DNA of 64,000 nucleotides, taken from positions 310,001 through 374,000 of the forward strand of contig JADQAZ010000002.1 in the NCBI GenBank assembly GCA_018524345.1, written 5' to 3'. The stretch's first letter is position 1; every line of letters begins with the position of its first letter. The stretch is from Harenicola maris. GTDB lineage: Bacteria; Pseudomonadota; Alphaproteobacteria; Rhodobacterales; Rhodobacteraceae. This document shows positions 54,392 to 63,572 of this stretch, in pieces. A program made the position numbers and the translations under genes. The notes beneath the pieces are model-generated. The model was given only the letters and a program-made list of their open reading frames with translations, did not search any database and had not been told where the DNA came from.

Positions 54392-54786
54392 AGACTGTCC
54401 TCGTTTCTGCCGTTGCTCTGGTTGACGTGGACGGGCGCGTCTTGCTGGCGCAGCGGCCAGAGGGGAAATCCATGGCTGGCCTTTGGGAATTTCCGGGTGG
54501 CAAGGTCGAGGCGGGGGAGACCCCTGAGGTGGCTCTGATCCGCGAGCTGGAAGAGGAGCTGGGGATCAACACTTGGCAAAGCTGCCTCGCGCCTTTGACC
54601 TTTGCCAGCCACACTTATGAGAGCTTTCACCTGTTGATGCCCCTCTTTGCCTGCCGCAAGTGGGAGGGGACGCCGCAGGCCCGCGAGGGGCAGACCCTGA
54701 AATGGGTGCGTCCGCGCGAGATGCGCGATTACCCAATGCCTCCGGCCGATATTCCCCTGATCCCGATCCTGCGGGATTGGCTCTAG
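54388..54786 (+). CDS. mutT: 8-oxo-dGTP diphosphatase (MutT)
   Basis: A 132-residue Nudix hydrolase that removes oxidised guanine nucleotides, preventing A-to-C transversions. The Nudix box reads GKVEAGETPEVALIRELEEELGI (about 33-55), matching GX5EX7REUXEEXGU. MAGLWEFPGGK before it and the DYPMPPADIPLIPIL end are characteristic of MutT rather than generic Nudix proteins. The start is GTG at 54388 within the argJ stop. The argJ-mutT adjacency is common in Rhodobacteraceae. Confidence 0.93.
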   Translation: MKTVLVSAVALVDVDGRVLLAQRPEGKSMAGLWEFPGGKVEAGETPEVALIRELEEELGINTWQSCLAPLTFASHTYESFHLLMPLFACRKWEGTPQAREGQTLKWVRPREMRDYPMPPADIPLIPILRDWL

Positions 54787-54843
54787 CGTCGCTTTTAGGA
54801 AGCCATCCGGCGCAACGACACCGGACTCCGCTGCCGCCCTGCC

Positions 54844-54873
54844 CCAAGCTGTTCTTATGTGCCAGCTTGGAGG
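54844..54873 (+). promoter_or_regulatory. Hairpin adjoining the ribosome binding site of the Rieske oxygenase gene
   Basis: A perfect 8-bp inverted repeat CCAAGCTG (54844-54851) and CAGCTTGG (54863-54870) with an 11-base loop. The last two bases of the right arm are the first two of the GGAGG (54869-54873) Shine-Dalgarno sequence, which sits 8 nt before the ATG at 54882. Folding would partly hide the ribosome binding site, a layout suited to translational control. Confidence 0.5.
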
Positions 54874-54881
54874 TGACGCCG

Positions 54882-56045
54882 ATGAATGCCCGCACAGACC
54901 TGTCAGATGTTCTTGCCCCCGTCGCAAAGGCCAAGGGCCTGCCAAATGCGCATTACACCTCTGCCGAGGTGTTTGAGGAGGAAAAACAGGCTCTATTATT
55001 CGCCAATTGGGCCGGAATTGGCTTTGCCAAGGATGTTCCCGAACCGGGCGATGCGAAGCCGATCACCTTCCTTGGGATGCCTCTTTTGCTGCTGCGTGAT
55101 CGCGCGGGTGAGGTGCGGGTGTTTCAAAACACCTGTCGTCACCGCGGCGTGATCCTTGTGGAGGAGCCGAGAAAGATCGAGGGGGCGATCCGCTGCGCCT
55201 ATCACAGCTGGTGCTATGCCCTGACGGGCGAGTTACGCTCTACCCCCCATGTGGGCGGGCCGGGGCAGAACCTGCATGAGGATATCAAGCGGGACGAGCT
55301 GGGGCTGACGCCGATCCGCCACTATGTTTGGCAGGACGTCGTTTTCGTCAACATTTCCGGCACTGCGCCGGAGTTCGAGGAGGCCAATGCGGAGCTGCTG
55401 GAACGTTGGCGCGACTTTGCACAGCCGATGGCGCATGGGGGCGCGGAGTCCTCCTTTAAGCTGGAAGTGAAGTGTAACTGGAAGCTGGCGGTCGAGAATT
55501 ATTCCGAAAGCTATCACCTGCCCTGGGTGCACCCGGGATTGAACAGCTACTCCCGCCTTGAGGATCACTACCATATCGAGGAGGCGGGGCATTTTTCAGG
55601 GCAAGGCACCCGCGTTTACCGGCAGATGGTTGGCAAGGACAGCGGCGGGAAATTTCCCGATTTTAAGGGTCTGCCAAGCAAATGGGAGGCCGGGGCCGAG
55701 TATATCACCCTCTTCCCCAATGTGATGTTCGGCGTTCACCGCGACCATTGCTTTGCCATTCTACTGGAGCCGCAGAGCTTTGATGCGACCATCGAACATG
55801 TGGAGATATACTACACCCCAGAGGGTGCAAAAGACCCTAACCTTGTGGAAATGCGGCGCGAGAATGCCAAGCTTTGGCACGGTGTTTTTGTCGAGGACAT
55901 CTTTGTTGTCGAGGGCATGCAGAGGGGGCGGCACGGGATCAAGTTCGACGGCGGAAAGTTCAGCCCCGTTATGGACAGCCCGACCCATGTGTTCCACCAT
56001 TGGGCGGCCAGCCACCTTGATGCCCACCGAAAGGCCCGCCCCTAG
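54882..56045 (+). CDS. Rieske-type oxygenase alpha subunit (GbcA-like)
   Basis: A 387-residue Rieske non-heme iron oxygenase. The 2Fe-2S site is in CRHRGV and CAYHSW (C85, H87, C105, H108). The mononuclear iron site fits ENYSESYHLPWVHPGL (E205 bridging, H212, H217), with a third ligand probably among the acidic residues near 335-345. The layout resembles glycine betaine monooxygenase and other N-demethylating members rather than aromatic-ring dioxygenases, although assignment by eye is uncertain. A reductase subunit is not adjacent. GGAGG at 8 nt supports ATG 54882. The next two genes appear to belong with it. Confidence 0.85.
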   Translation: MNARTDLSDVLAPVAKAKGLPNAHYTSAEVFEEEKQALLFANWAGIGFAKDVPEPGDAKPITFLGMPLLLLRDRAGEVRVFQNTCRHRGVILVEEPRKIEGAIRCAYHSWCYALTGELRSTPHVGGPGQNLHEDIKRDELGLTPIRHYVWQDVVFVNISGTAPEFEEANAELLERWRDFAQPMAHGGAESSFKLEVKCNWKLAVENYSESYHLPWVHPGLNSYSRLEDHYHIEEAGHFSGQGTRVYRQMVGKDSGGKFPDFKGLPSKWEAGAEYITLFPNVMFGVHRDHCFAILLEPQSFDATIEHVEIYYTPEGAKDPNLVEMRRENAKLWHGVFVEDIFVVEGMQRGRHGIKFDGGKFSPVMDSPTHVFHHWAASHLDAHRKARP

Positions 56046-56049
56046 ATCG

Positions 56050-56289
56050 ATGGACGACCTTCAGCAAAGATTTCTCGAAGCCCATTCTAATGATGACAAA
56101 CCCGCGTTGGTCAGCCTCTACACCCATGCCGCCAACCGGATGGAGGCGGAGAGCGAGATCGACGCCGCCTGCTTTTTCCTGACCCAAGCCTATATCTTTG
56201 CGCTGGAGTCCGGCGCATCGGAAACCCGCGCATTGCAGCGGCGATTGCACGCCCATGGCCGCGAAGTGCCCCCAAAGGAAACCCTATGA
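56050..56289 (+). CDS. Small helical protein of unknown function
   Basis: A 79-residue protein I do not recognise. It is predicted to be nearly all helix, with DKPALVSLYTHAANRMEAESEIDAACFFLTQAYIFALESG resembling a pair of TPR-like helices. It has no signal peptide, metal site or DNA-binding motif. It begins four bases after the Rieske oxygenase stop and overlaps the flavoprotein start by ATGA, so it is translated with both. It may be an assembly factor or a small subunit, but this is inferred only from context. The tight coupling and length support a real gene. Confidence 0.7.
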   Translation: MDDLQQRFLEAHSNDDKPALVSLYTHAANRMEAESEIDAACFFLTQAYIFALESGASETRALQRRLHAHGREVPPKETL

Positions 56290-58697
56290 AAACCCATGCA
56301 CAGGCCGTTGTGATCGGCGGCGGCGTCATCGGATGTTCGATCCTCTATCACCTGACGAAACACGGCTGGACGGATGTTGTGCTGCTCGAGCGGGATGAGT
56401 TGACCTCCGGCTCCACCTGGCACGCGGCGGCGAACATTCACGGGCTGCATGACATTTCCAACATCACCCGCATCCAGCATTACACGATGAACCTGTATAA
56501 GGAGCTAGAGGCAGAAACGGGCCAAAGCTGCGGTGTGTTTCAACCGGGGAGCCTTTACCTCGCCCAGACAGAGGCGCGGGAGCATCAGCTGCGCCTGCAA
56601 GCGGCCAAGGCCAAATACTATGGCCTGAACTTTTTTGAGGTCGATCGCGCGGAGGCCGAGCGGCTGCACCCCTTGGTCAACTACGATGGTGTGCGCTGCA
56701 TCATGTATGAACCCGAAGGCGGGAATGTAGACCCCTCCGGCGTGACCAATGCCTATGCCGCCGGAGCCCGCGCGAACGGGGCGGAGATCCACCGCTTTAC
56801 CCCCGTGACGGCGACGGGGCAGCTGCCGAATGGAAAGTGGCAGGTCGAGACGACCAAAGGCTCAATAGAGACGGATTGGGTGGTGAATGCCGCCGGCCTA
56901 TGGGGCCGGGAGGTGGCCGCGATGGCTGGGATTGAGCTGCCGCTCCTGCCGACGGAGCATCAGTATTTCGTCACCGAAACCATCGCCGAGATTGCCGAGA
57001 TGGACCGCCGCCTGCCCTCCGTCGCCGACCGGGACGGGGAGTATTACCTGCGGCAGGAGGGGCTGGGGCTTTTGGTCGGGGCCTATGAGAAGGACATGCG
57101 GTTCTGGGCGGAGGACGGCACGCCCCAAGGGTTTGGGCATGAGCTGTTCCCCGATGACCTTGAGCGGATCGAGGACAATATGCTGCGCGCGATCGACCGT
57201 GTGCCTGCGGTTGGCACCGCGGGAATCAAGCGGGTGATCAACGGTCCGATGATCTGGTCGCCCGATAGCGCCGCCCTGTTTGGGCCTGTGCCGGAGAAAC
57301 CGGGCTATTTCTGCTGCAACGGGATCATCCCCGGATTTTCGCAGTCCGGCGGCCTCGGCAACCTGTCTGCCGAGTGGATCGTCACCGGAGAGCCGCATCT
57401 GGATATGTTCCCATGGGACCTGACACGGTTCGGCAACTGGGCGACGAAACCCTTCACCAAGGCGCGGGTTCGGGACCAATACGCGAACCGCTTTGCCATT
57501 CACTTCCCCAATGAGGAACGGGGGGCGGGGCGGCCTGTCCGCACGCGCCCGATCTATGACATGCAGCGCAAGATGGGGGCGGTTTTCGGGCTGAACACCG
57601 GATGGGAGCATCCGCTTTGGTTCGCAGTTTCGCCTGATGTGAAAGAGACCATCGGCTACACCCGTCAGAACTGGTTTGAGCCCGTCTGCGCCGAAAGTCG
57701 CATGTTGCGGGAACGGGGCGGGATCATTGATATATCCAACTTTGCCAAATACCGGGTCACCGGGCCGGGCGCGCGGGATTGGCTGGAGGCGCTTTTCGCC
57801 AATACCATGCCCAAGGGCATTGGAAAATCGCGGCTGACCCCCTTGATCGGAAAACGCGGCGGGGTCGCTGGTGATGCGACGGTGACTCGATTGGGGGAGG
57901 AGGAGTTTCTTGTCATCTCCTCGGGCTTGGCGGAGCGGTATCATAAGCGGTTCTTCGACATGGTGCCCCTTCCCGAGGGAACCAAATGGGTCAGCGAAAG
58001 CGAGGGGCTTTGCGGGTTCAATGTTGCGGGCCCGCTGTCGCGGGACATGCTATCGGGCCTGACCGAGGCCGACCTTGGGGCTGAGGCTTTCCCCTTTATG
58101 GACAGTCGGCAGATCGAAGTGGCGGGCATTCCGGTGGTGGCATTGCGCGTGTCCTTTACCGGCGATCTGGGATGGGAGCTGCATTGCGCAGAGGCGGGTC
58201 AGGCCGCGCTTTATTCCGCGCTTATCGAAGCAGGCCAGCCAATGGGAATTGGCCCCGTCGGCAGCCGCGCCTTAATGGCCCTGCGGCTTGAGAAGGGCTA
58301 CGGCAGCTGGGGGCGCGAGTATTCGCCGGAATATTGGCCGCAGGAGCTTGGGCTGGAACGGCTGGTCAAAACCGACAAGGAATTCCTGAACAAGGCGGCC
58401 TATATGGCGGTGAAGGACAATCCCCCGCGGGAGACCCTGCATATTCTTGAAACCGAGGTTTTGCTAAACGCCGATGCCTCGGGCGCGGAGCCGGTGTTTA
58501 CCATGGATGGATCGCCCCTCGGACGGGTGACATCGGGGGCTTACGGCGCGGGAGTGGAGAAATCCTTGGCCCTCGCGATGCTGAAACCCACCGCGCCGGA
58601 GACCGAGGTGAAAATCATGATTCTTGGTCAGCCGCACAAAGCCCGCGTTCTGGCAGAGCCACCCTTTGATCCGAAAGGCCTACGCCTTCGGGGGTAG
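56286..58697 (+). CDS. Dimethylglycine-dehydrogenase-like flavoprotein (FAD + GcvT domains)
   Basis: An 803-residue two-domain enzyme. The N-terminal FAD domain (about 1-400) has GGGVIGCSILYHLTKHG, an SGSTWHAAANIHGL segment aligning with the flavin-linking region of dimethylglycine dehydrogenases, and GFSQSGGLGNLSAEWI. The C-terminal half (about 420-800) is a GcvT-like folate domain with GARDWLEALFANTMP, VSFTGDLGWELHC and EKGYGSWGREYSPEYWP. Such enzymes oxidise N-methyl groups and pass formaldehyde to tetrahydrofolate. With the Rieske oxygenase it may form a stepwise demethylation route. The exact substrate (dimethylglycine or another methylated amine) is open. Confidence 0.87.
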   Translation: MKTHAQAVVIGGGVIGCSILYHLTKHGWTDVVLLERDELTSGSTWHAAANIHGLHDISNITRIQHYTMNLYKELEAETGQSCGVFQPGSLYLAQTEAREHQLRLQAAKAKYYGLNFFEVDRAEAERLHPLVNYDGVRCIMYEPEGGNVDPSGVTNAYAAGARANGAEIHRFTPVTATGQLPNGKWQVETTKGSIETDWVVNAAGLWGREVAAMAGIELPLLPTEHQYFVTETIAEIAEMDRRLPSVADRDGEYYLRQEGLGLLVGAYEKDMRFWAEDGTPQGFGHELFPDDLERIEDNMLRAIDRVPAVGTAGIKRVINGPMIWSPDSAALFGPVPEKPGYFCCNGIIPGFSQSGGLGNLSAEWIVTGEPHLDMFPWDLTRFGNWATKPFTKARVRDQYANRFAIHFPNEERGAGRPVRTRPIYDMQRKMGAVFGLNTGWEHPLWFAVSPDVKETIGYTRQNWFEPVCAESRMLRERGGIIDISNFAKYRVTGPGARDWLEALFANTMPKGIGKSRLTPLIGKRGGVAGDATVTRLGEEEFLVISSGLAERYHKRFFDMVPLPEGTKWVSESEGLCGFNVAGPLSRDMLSGLTEADLGAEAFPFMDSRQIEVAGIPVVALRVSFTGDLGWELHCAEAGQAALYSALIEAGQPMGIGPVGSRALMALRLEKGYGSWGREYSPEYWPQELGLERLVKTDKEFLNKAAYMAVKDNPPRETLHILETEVLLNADASGAEPVFTMDGSPLGRVTSGAYGAGVEKSLALAMLKPTAPETEVKIMILGQPHKARVLAEPPFDPKGLRLRG

Positions 58698-58700
58698 CGC

Positions 58701-58745
58701 AAAGAAAAAGCCGCGCAGGTTTTCACCGGCGCGGCTTTCTATTTT
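58701..58745. terminator. Bidirectional terminator between the flavoprotein gene and infB
   Basis: Arms GCCGCGC (58710-58716) and GCGCGGC (58729-58735) are flanked by an A-rich run (AAAGAAAAA) on one side and TTTCTATTTTT on the other. Read either way, a GC stem is followed by a T-rich tract, fitting termination of both convergent units. The loop is 12 bases. Confidence 0.78.
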
Positions 58746-58759
58746 TGGCTTAGATCAGG

Positions 58760-61282
58760 TTACGTCAAAGAACGTTCGACTTCTTTGCGCTCGAAAATCT
58801 CGATCACATCGTCTGGACGGATGTCTTCGTAGTTTTCAAACGCCATGCCGCATTCCTGACCGGACTGAACCTCGGGGACCTCGTCCTTGAAACGCTTGAG
58901 CGTTTTCAAAGTGCCCTCGTGGATCACAACGTTGTCGCGCAGCAAACGAACGCCAGCGGACCGGCGGGCAACGCCCTCGGTGACCAGACAACCGGCAACT
59001 TTGCCGACACCGCCAGAGACCTTGAAGACCTCTTTGATGGTGGCGTAGCCGATGAAGGTTTCCTGAATTTCGGCGGAAAGCAGGCCGGAGGCCGCGGATT
59101 TCACGTCATCAACCAGATCGTAAATCACGCTGTAGTAGCGGATTTCCACACCCTTTTGGTTCGCCGCGTTCCGCGCAGGGGCATTTGCCCGCACGTTGAA
59201 CCCGAAGACAGGCGCACCGGAGGCCTCGGCAAGGCCGATGTCGCTCTCGGTGATGGCACCAACGCCGGAGTGAAGGACCCGCACGCGGACCTCGTCGTTG
59301 CCGATTTTCTCCATCGCCTGAACGATAGCCTCGGCAGAACCCTGCACGTCGGCCTTCATCAGGATAGGCATTTCTGTGACGTTCTCGTCCTCTTTGGCCT
59401 TGGCCATAAGCTGATCAAGAGTGGTCGCTGCACCGGCAGCGGCACGTTTGTCTTTGGCGGCCTGTTCACGGTAGTCGGCGATCTCGCGAGCCTGAGCCTC
59501 TGATTTCACGACGTTCAGAACATCGCCCGCCTCGGGCGTGCCGTTAAGGCCAAGGACCTCTACAGGAACCGATGGGCCAGCCTCTTTGACGCGGTCACCC
59601 TTGTCATCGACCAGTGCGCGGACCTTACCCCATTGCTCGCCCACGACGAAGATATCGCCCTGACGCAATGTGCCGTTTTGAACCAGAACCGTGGCAACAG
59701 GGCCGCGGCCAACGTCAAGCTGGGCCTCGATCACGGCGCCGGAAGCGCGACGATCAGGGTTGGCTTTCAGATCAAGGATCTCGGCCTGAAGGGCAATCGC
59801 CTCAAGCAGATCGTCAAGGCCCTGACCGGTTTGGGCAGAAACTTCGACATCCTGCACCTCACCGGACATTTTCTCGACCAGAACTTCGTGTTGCAGAAGG
59901 TCGGTCCGAACCTTGTCGGGGTTTGCGGCAGGCAGGTCGATTTTGTTGATCGCGACGATCATCGGCACATTGGCGGCCTTGGCGTGGTTAATCGCCTCGA
60001 TCGTCTGGGGCATCACGGCGTCATCCGCCGCAACAACCAGAACAACAATATCCGTCACCTGAGCACCGCGGGCACGCATCGACGTAAACGCCGCGTGGCC
60101 AGGGGTATCAAGGAAGGACAGGACAGCGCCGCTGTCGGTTTTAACCTGGTAGGCACCGATATGCTGGGTGATGCCGCCGGCCTCGCCAGAGACAACCTTT
60201 GCATTCCGGATCGCATCAAGAAGCGATGTCTTACCGTGGTCAACGTGGCCCATGATCGTAATGACAGGCGGACGTGGAACGAGGTCCTCTTCCTTGTCCT
60301 CGACCTTGTCGATCACGTCCTCAACATCGGCGTCGGAAACGCGGACGATCTTGTGGCCGAATTGTTCGATGATCAGCTCGGCTGTATCGGCGTCGATGGG
60401 CTGGTTCTGTGTGACCATCAAGCCATCGTTCATCAGCGCCTTGACCACATCGGCCACACGCTCTGCCATACGGTTGGCAAGCTCGGACACGATGATCGAC
60501 TCAGGAACCTGAACCTCACGCACGACCTTTTCACGGGACTCAACGCCGCCCATGGCCTTTTGACGGGCGCGCTCTTGCTTACGCTTCATCGCGGCAAGGG
60601 AGCGTTGACGCCCGCCTTCGCCGCCCGAAAGCGCCTGATTGAGGGTCAGCTTACCGGACCGGCGGTTGTCATCACGCCCGCCTTTGCCGCGGTTGTCGCG
60701 CTGACGGTCATCGCGGTCACGGTCGGTTTTGCGCGGGGTTGCCGCGCCTGTGCCCGTTGGACGCGCACGATCAGCGCCGCCAGGAGCAGCAGCTGGGGCG
60801 GCGGCGGCCGCAGGGGCGGCTGCTTCGCGGGCCTTGGCCGCTGTCTTCTCGGCCTCTTCGGCGCGGCGGCGTGCGTCTTCTTCGGCTTTCGCCTTGAGGG
60901 CCTCTTCGCGCTCGCGCTCTTCACGTTCTTTGGCTTCTGCCTCGTCACGGCGACGCTGACGATCGGCATCGCGTGCCTTTTCGTCGGCTGCGCGCTTCGC
61001 GGCCTCTTCGGCCTCGTTCGCTTTCGCCGCCTTGAGCGCCTTCATCCGGCGCTCCATCTCTGCATCGGAGATACCCGCAGGGCGCCGTGAAGGATCCCCG
61101 ACAGAGGCCCCGCCTTTGCCGCCCGCACCGCCAGCGGCACCAGCTTTGGGAACCACAACGCGCTTGCGCTTGGTTTCAACTACAACGCTTTTGGTGCGCC
61201 CATGGCTAAAGCTTTGCTTAACTTGACCAGGACGAGACCCCGTGCGGAGCCCCAGTGTTTTTTTGCCGTCATTATCGCTCAT
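58760..61282 (-). CDS. infB: Translation initiation factor IF-2
   Basis: The 840-residue GTPase that places initiator tRNA on the ribosome. The N-terminal region (about 1-260) starts [19 protein letters not shown] and is a long charged coiled segment rich in Ala, Glu, Arg and Lys ([22 protein letters not shown]). The G domain has [15 protein letters not shown] (G1), [10 protein letters not shown] (G3) and NKIDLP (G4), followed by domain II and the tRNA-binding C-terminal domain. It is the last visible gene of the rimP-nusA-ylxR-infB set; rbfA is not downstream. Confidence 0.97.
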   Translation of the reverse strand: MSDNDGKKTLGLRTGSRPGQVKQSFSHGRTKSVVVETKRKRVVVPKAGAAGGAGGKGGASVGDPSRRPAGISDAEMERRMKALKAAKANEAEEAAKRAADEKARDADRQRRRDEAEAKEREEREREEALKAKAEEDARRRAEEAEKTAAKAREAAAPAAAAAPAAAPGGADRARPTGTGAATPRKTDRDRDDRQRDNRGKGGRDDNRRSGKLTLNQALSGGEGGRQRSLAAMKRKQERARQKAMGGVESREKVVREVQVPESIIVSELANRMAERVADVVKALMNDGLMVTQNQPIDADTAELIIEQFGHKIVRVSDADVEDVIDKVEDKEEDLVPRPPVITIMGHVDHGKTSLLDAIRNAKVVSGEAGGITQHIGAYQVKTDSGAVLSFLDTPGHAAFTSMRARGAQVTDIVVLVVAADDAVMPQTIEAINHAKAANVPMIVAINKIDLPAANPDKVRTDLLQHEVLVEKMSGEVQDVEVSAQTGQGLDDLLEAIALQAEILDLKANPDRRASGAVIEAQLDVGRGPVATVLVQNGTLRQGDIFVVGEQWGKVRALVDDKGDRVKEAGPSVPVEVLGLNGTPEAGDVLNVVKSEAQAREIADYREQAAKDKRAAAGAATTLDQLMAKAKEDENVTEMPILMKADVQGSAEAIVQAMEKIGNDEVRVRVLHSGVGAITESDIGLAEASGAPVFGFNVRANAPARNAANQKGVEIRYYSVIYDLVDDVKSAASGLLSAEIQETFIGYATIKEVFKVSGGVGKVAGCLVTEGVARRSAGVRLLRDNVVIHEGTLKTLKRFKDEVPEVQSGQECGMAFENYEDIRPDDVIEIFERKEVERSLT

Positions 61283-61288
61283 GCGATT

Positions 61289-61921
61289 TTAGTCCTTTCC
61301 GGGGTGATCCCCGACCTCGCCCACACTGCGCATCTTGCGCAGTCCGGCCAGCCTTTCGGCGTCTTCTACAGCACGCGTCGCGAGTCCACCAGAGGTGAGC
61401 GCGGCGTGTATTACATGGTCCCGACCAAAGGACAAACCCAATTCGGCCGAGGTGAGGCATCCGATAAACCCTGTGTCCCAAGACGCAGGGCGTAATTTCG
61501 ACTTGCCGCGCTCTGATCCGTCGCTGGCTTGCACCAAAACGGCGACGTTTTCGGCAACAAGTGCGCCTTTGACCTTTTCGTATCCCGCAATCGCATTTCC
61601 CGCCTTGCGGGCCAGCGACAGCGTGTTGATCAAACGCTGGATAAGGGCCGGTTCCAGCCCCTCCAACATTCCATCAGGTATCTTCACCGCCTGTTTCGCA
61701 CTGCGCGAGAACAGGTTCTTCTTGATGGCCAGCTCAAGCGCATCACGCTGCGCCGTCACCCAGATGCCGCGCCCGGGCAGCTTGCCGCCCAGATCCGGAA
61801 CAATCGTGCCATCGGGGCCAACGACAAAGCGCAGCATACCGGCCGTATCAAGGACATTGCCGGTGGCAATGCACTTACGCTCCACCCGCAGCCGTTTTTT
61901 ATGCCGCCCGCCGCGCCCCAT
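61289..61921 (-). CDS. YlxR-type RNA-binding protein fused to an L7Ae-like domain
   Basis: A 210-residue protein between nusA and infB. The N-terminal YlxR domain (about 10-90; RKCIATGNVLDTAGMLRFVVGPDGTIVPDLGGKLPGRGIWVTAQRDALELAIKKNLFSRS) has the GRGIWV signature. The C-terminal part (about 105-200; LINTLSLARKAGNAIAGYEKVKGALVAENVAVLVQASDGS) resembles the L7Ae/ribosomal L30e fold. YlxR proteins have been described as RNA-binding and as regulators of RNase P-related or nucleoid functions; the role here is not established. It lies 6 bp upstream of infB in transcription order. Confidence 0.9.
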   Translation of the reverse strand: MGRGGRHKKRLRVERKCIATGNVLDTAGMLRFVVGPDGTIVPDLGGKLPGRGIWVTAQRDALELAIKKNLFSRSAKQAVKIPDGMLEGLEPALIQRLINTLSLARKAGNAIAGYEKVKGALVAENVAVLVQASDGSERGKSKLRPASWDTGFIGCLTSAELGLSFGRDHVIHAALTSGGLATRAVEDAERLAGLRKMRSVGEVGDHPGKD

Positions 61922-61936
61922 CAGGATAAAGGCCCC

Positions 61937-63568
61937 TTATGCGGGGGCCTCTGCCTCCGCATCGTCTTCTGCTTCGTCGCCAGCAGCCTCGGCTGCCATA
62001 GCGGCGAGCTCCTCGGGATCGACCCAGCCCAGCTGGATACGGGCGGTCATGACCAAATCTTGCGCCTCTTCGAGGCTCACGTCAAACTTTTCAAGCGTTC
62101 CGTCGTCTTTGATCCGCTCGCCGTTTTCGGTTGTCCAACCGCCGGCAAGCTCCCAATCGGCGCAGGTGGCGAAATCTTCGAGGGTTTTCACATCGTCTTC
62201 GGCCAGTGCCTCAATCATTTGGGGTGTCAGACCCTCGAAATCAATAAGGGACTGTTCGACACCCAATTCCTTGGCGTGCTCGAGGGCCTTGCGGTTGATG
62301 GCGTCGATATGGTCACGCGCGCGGGCCTGAAGCTCGCCTGCTGTGCCTTCGTCCACACCATCGATGACAAGAAGCTCGTCCTGCTCGACATAGGCGACTT
62401 CCTCGAGGGAGGTGAAGCCCTCGGAAACCAGAAGCTGTGCGAAGAATTCGTCAAGGTCGAGGCTATCCACAAAGAGCTTGGTGCGCTCTTCGAACTCAGC
62501 CTGGCGGCGTGCGCTTTCGTCTTCTTCGGTCATGATGTCGATATCAAGGCCGGTCAGCTGCGACGCAAGGCGCACGTTCTGGCCGCGGCGGCCAATCGCG
62601 AGGGAAAGCTGTTCGTCAGGAACAACAACCTCGATACGCTCGGCTTCTTCGTCCAGAACAACCTTGGTCACCTCGGCAGGCTGCAGAGCGTTCACAAGGA
62701 AGGTTGGCTGATCTTCATTCCATGGAATGATGTCGATCTTCTCGCCCTGAAGCTCATTCACAACGGCCTGCACGCGGCTGCCGCGCATACCAACACAGGC
62801 ACCCACGGGGTCAATCGAACCGTCATAGGAGATCACAGCGATCTTCGCGCGGCTGCCTGGGTCACGGGCAACAGCTTTGATCTCGATGATGCCGTCATAG
62901 ATTTCGGGCACTTCCATCTTGAACAGCTCGGCCATGAATTCAGGCGCTGTACGGGAAAGGAAAATCTGCGGGCCGCGGACCTCGCGGCGCACGTCCTTGA
63001 TGAACACGCGGATACGGTCGCCGGGGCGATAGCTTTCGCGGCCGATCTTTTCGTTGCGGCGCAGAACAGCCTCGCCCGCGCCGATATCGACGATGACGTT
63101 GCCATACTCTTCGCGCTTGACCAGACCGTTGATGATGGTGCCTGCGCGATCCTTGAATTCTTCGTACTGGCGATCACGCTCGGCTTCGCGAATCTTCTGC
63201 AAGATAACCTGCTTGGCCGACTGGGCGGCGATCCGGCCCATTTCCACGGGGGGAACTTCGTCCTTGATCTCGTCGCCCACCTTTGGGTCGTCGAGGTATG
63301 GCTTTGCCTGCTCTGCAGTCAGCTCGGCCTGATAGTTTTCCAGCTCTTCATCGGCCACCACGGTGCGGACACGTGTAAAGGTCGCGCGGCCGGTTTTACG
63401 GTCGATCGAAACGCGGATGTCCATCTCGGAGCCGTAGCGCGACTTTGCCGCACGCGCGAGGCTTTCTTCCATCGCCTCAACGACCAACTCGGGGTCGATC
63501 ATTTTCTCGCGGGCCACTGCCTCGGCAGTTTGCAAAAGTTCCAGCTGGTTGGCCGAAGTAATTGCCAT
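61937..63568 (-). CDS. nusA: Transcription termination/antitermination factor NusA
   Basis: A 543-residue RNA polymerase-binding factor controlling pausing, termination and antitermination. The N-terminal RNAP-binding domain (about 1-125) begins ITSANQLELLQTAEAVAREK. The S1 domain (about 130-200) includes GAGEAVLRRNEKIG. KH1 and KH2 carry DPVGACVGMRGSRVQAVVNELQGEKIDIIPW and SLAIGRRGQNVRLASQLTG. The C-terminus has two helix-hairpin-helix repeats with an acidic Ala/Glu-rich tail (AAEAAGDEAEDDAEAEAPA). Its start is 4 bp from the rimP stop. Confidence 0.97.
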   Translation of the reverse strand: MAITSANQLELLQTAEAVAREKMIDPELVVEAMEESLARAAKSRYGSEMDIRVSIDRKTGRATFTRVRTVVADEELENYQAELTAEQAKPYLDDPKVGDEIKDEVPPVEMGRIAAQSAKQVILQKIREAERDRQYEEFKDRAGTIINGLVKREEYGNVIVDIGAGEAVLRRNEKIGRESYRPGDRIRVFIKDVRREVRGPQIFLSRTAPEFMAELFKMEVPEIYDGIIEIKAVARDPGSRAKIAVISYDGSIDPVGACVGMRGSRVQAVVNELQGEKIDIIPWNEDQPTFLVNALQPAEVTKVVLDEEAERIEVVVPDEQLSLAIGRRGQNVRLASQLTGLDIDIMTEEDESARRQAEFEERTKLFVDSLDLDEFFAQLLVSEGFTSLEEVAYVEQDELLVIDGVDEGTAGELQARARDHIDAINRKALEHAKELGVEQSLIDFEGLTPQMIEALAEDDVKTLEDFATCADWELAGGWTTENGERIKDDGTLEKFDVSLEEAQDLVMTARIQLGWVDPEELAAMAAEAAGDEAEDDAEAEAPA

Positions 63569-63572
63569 GGGA

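Noticed and set aside
55753-56049. Upstream extension of the 79-residue protein gene into the Rieske gene
   Set aside because: The longer frame overlaps conserved Rieske oxygenase sequence. ATG 56050, after the Rieske stop, is the natural start.
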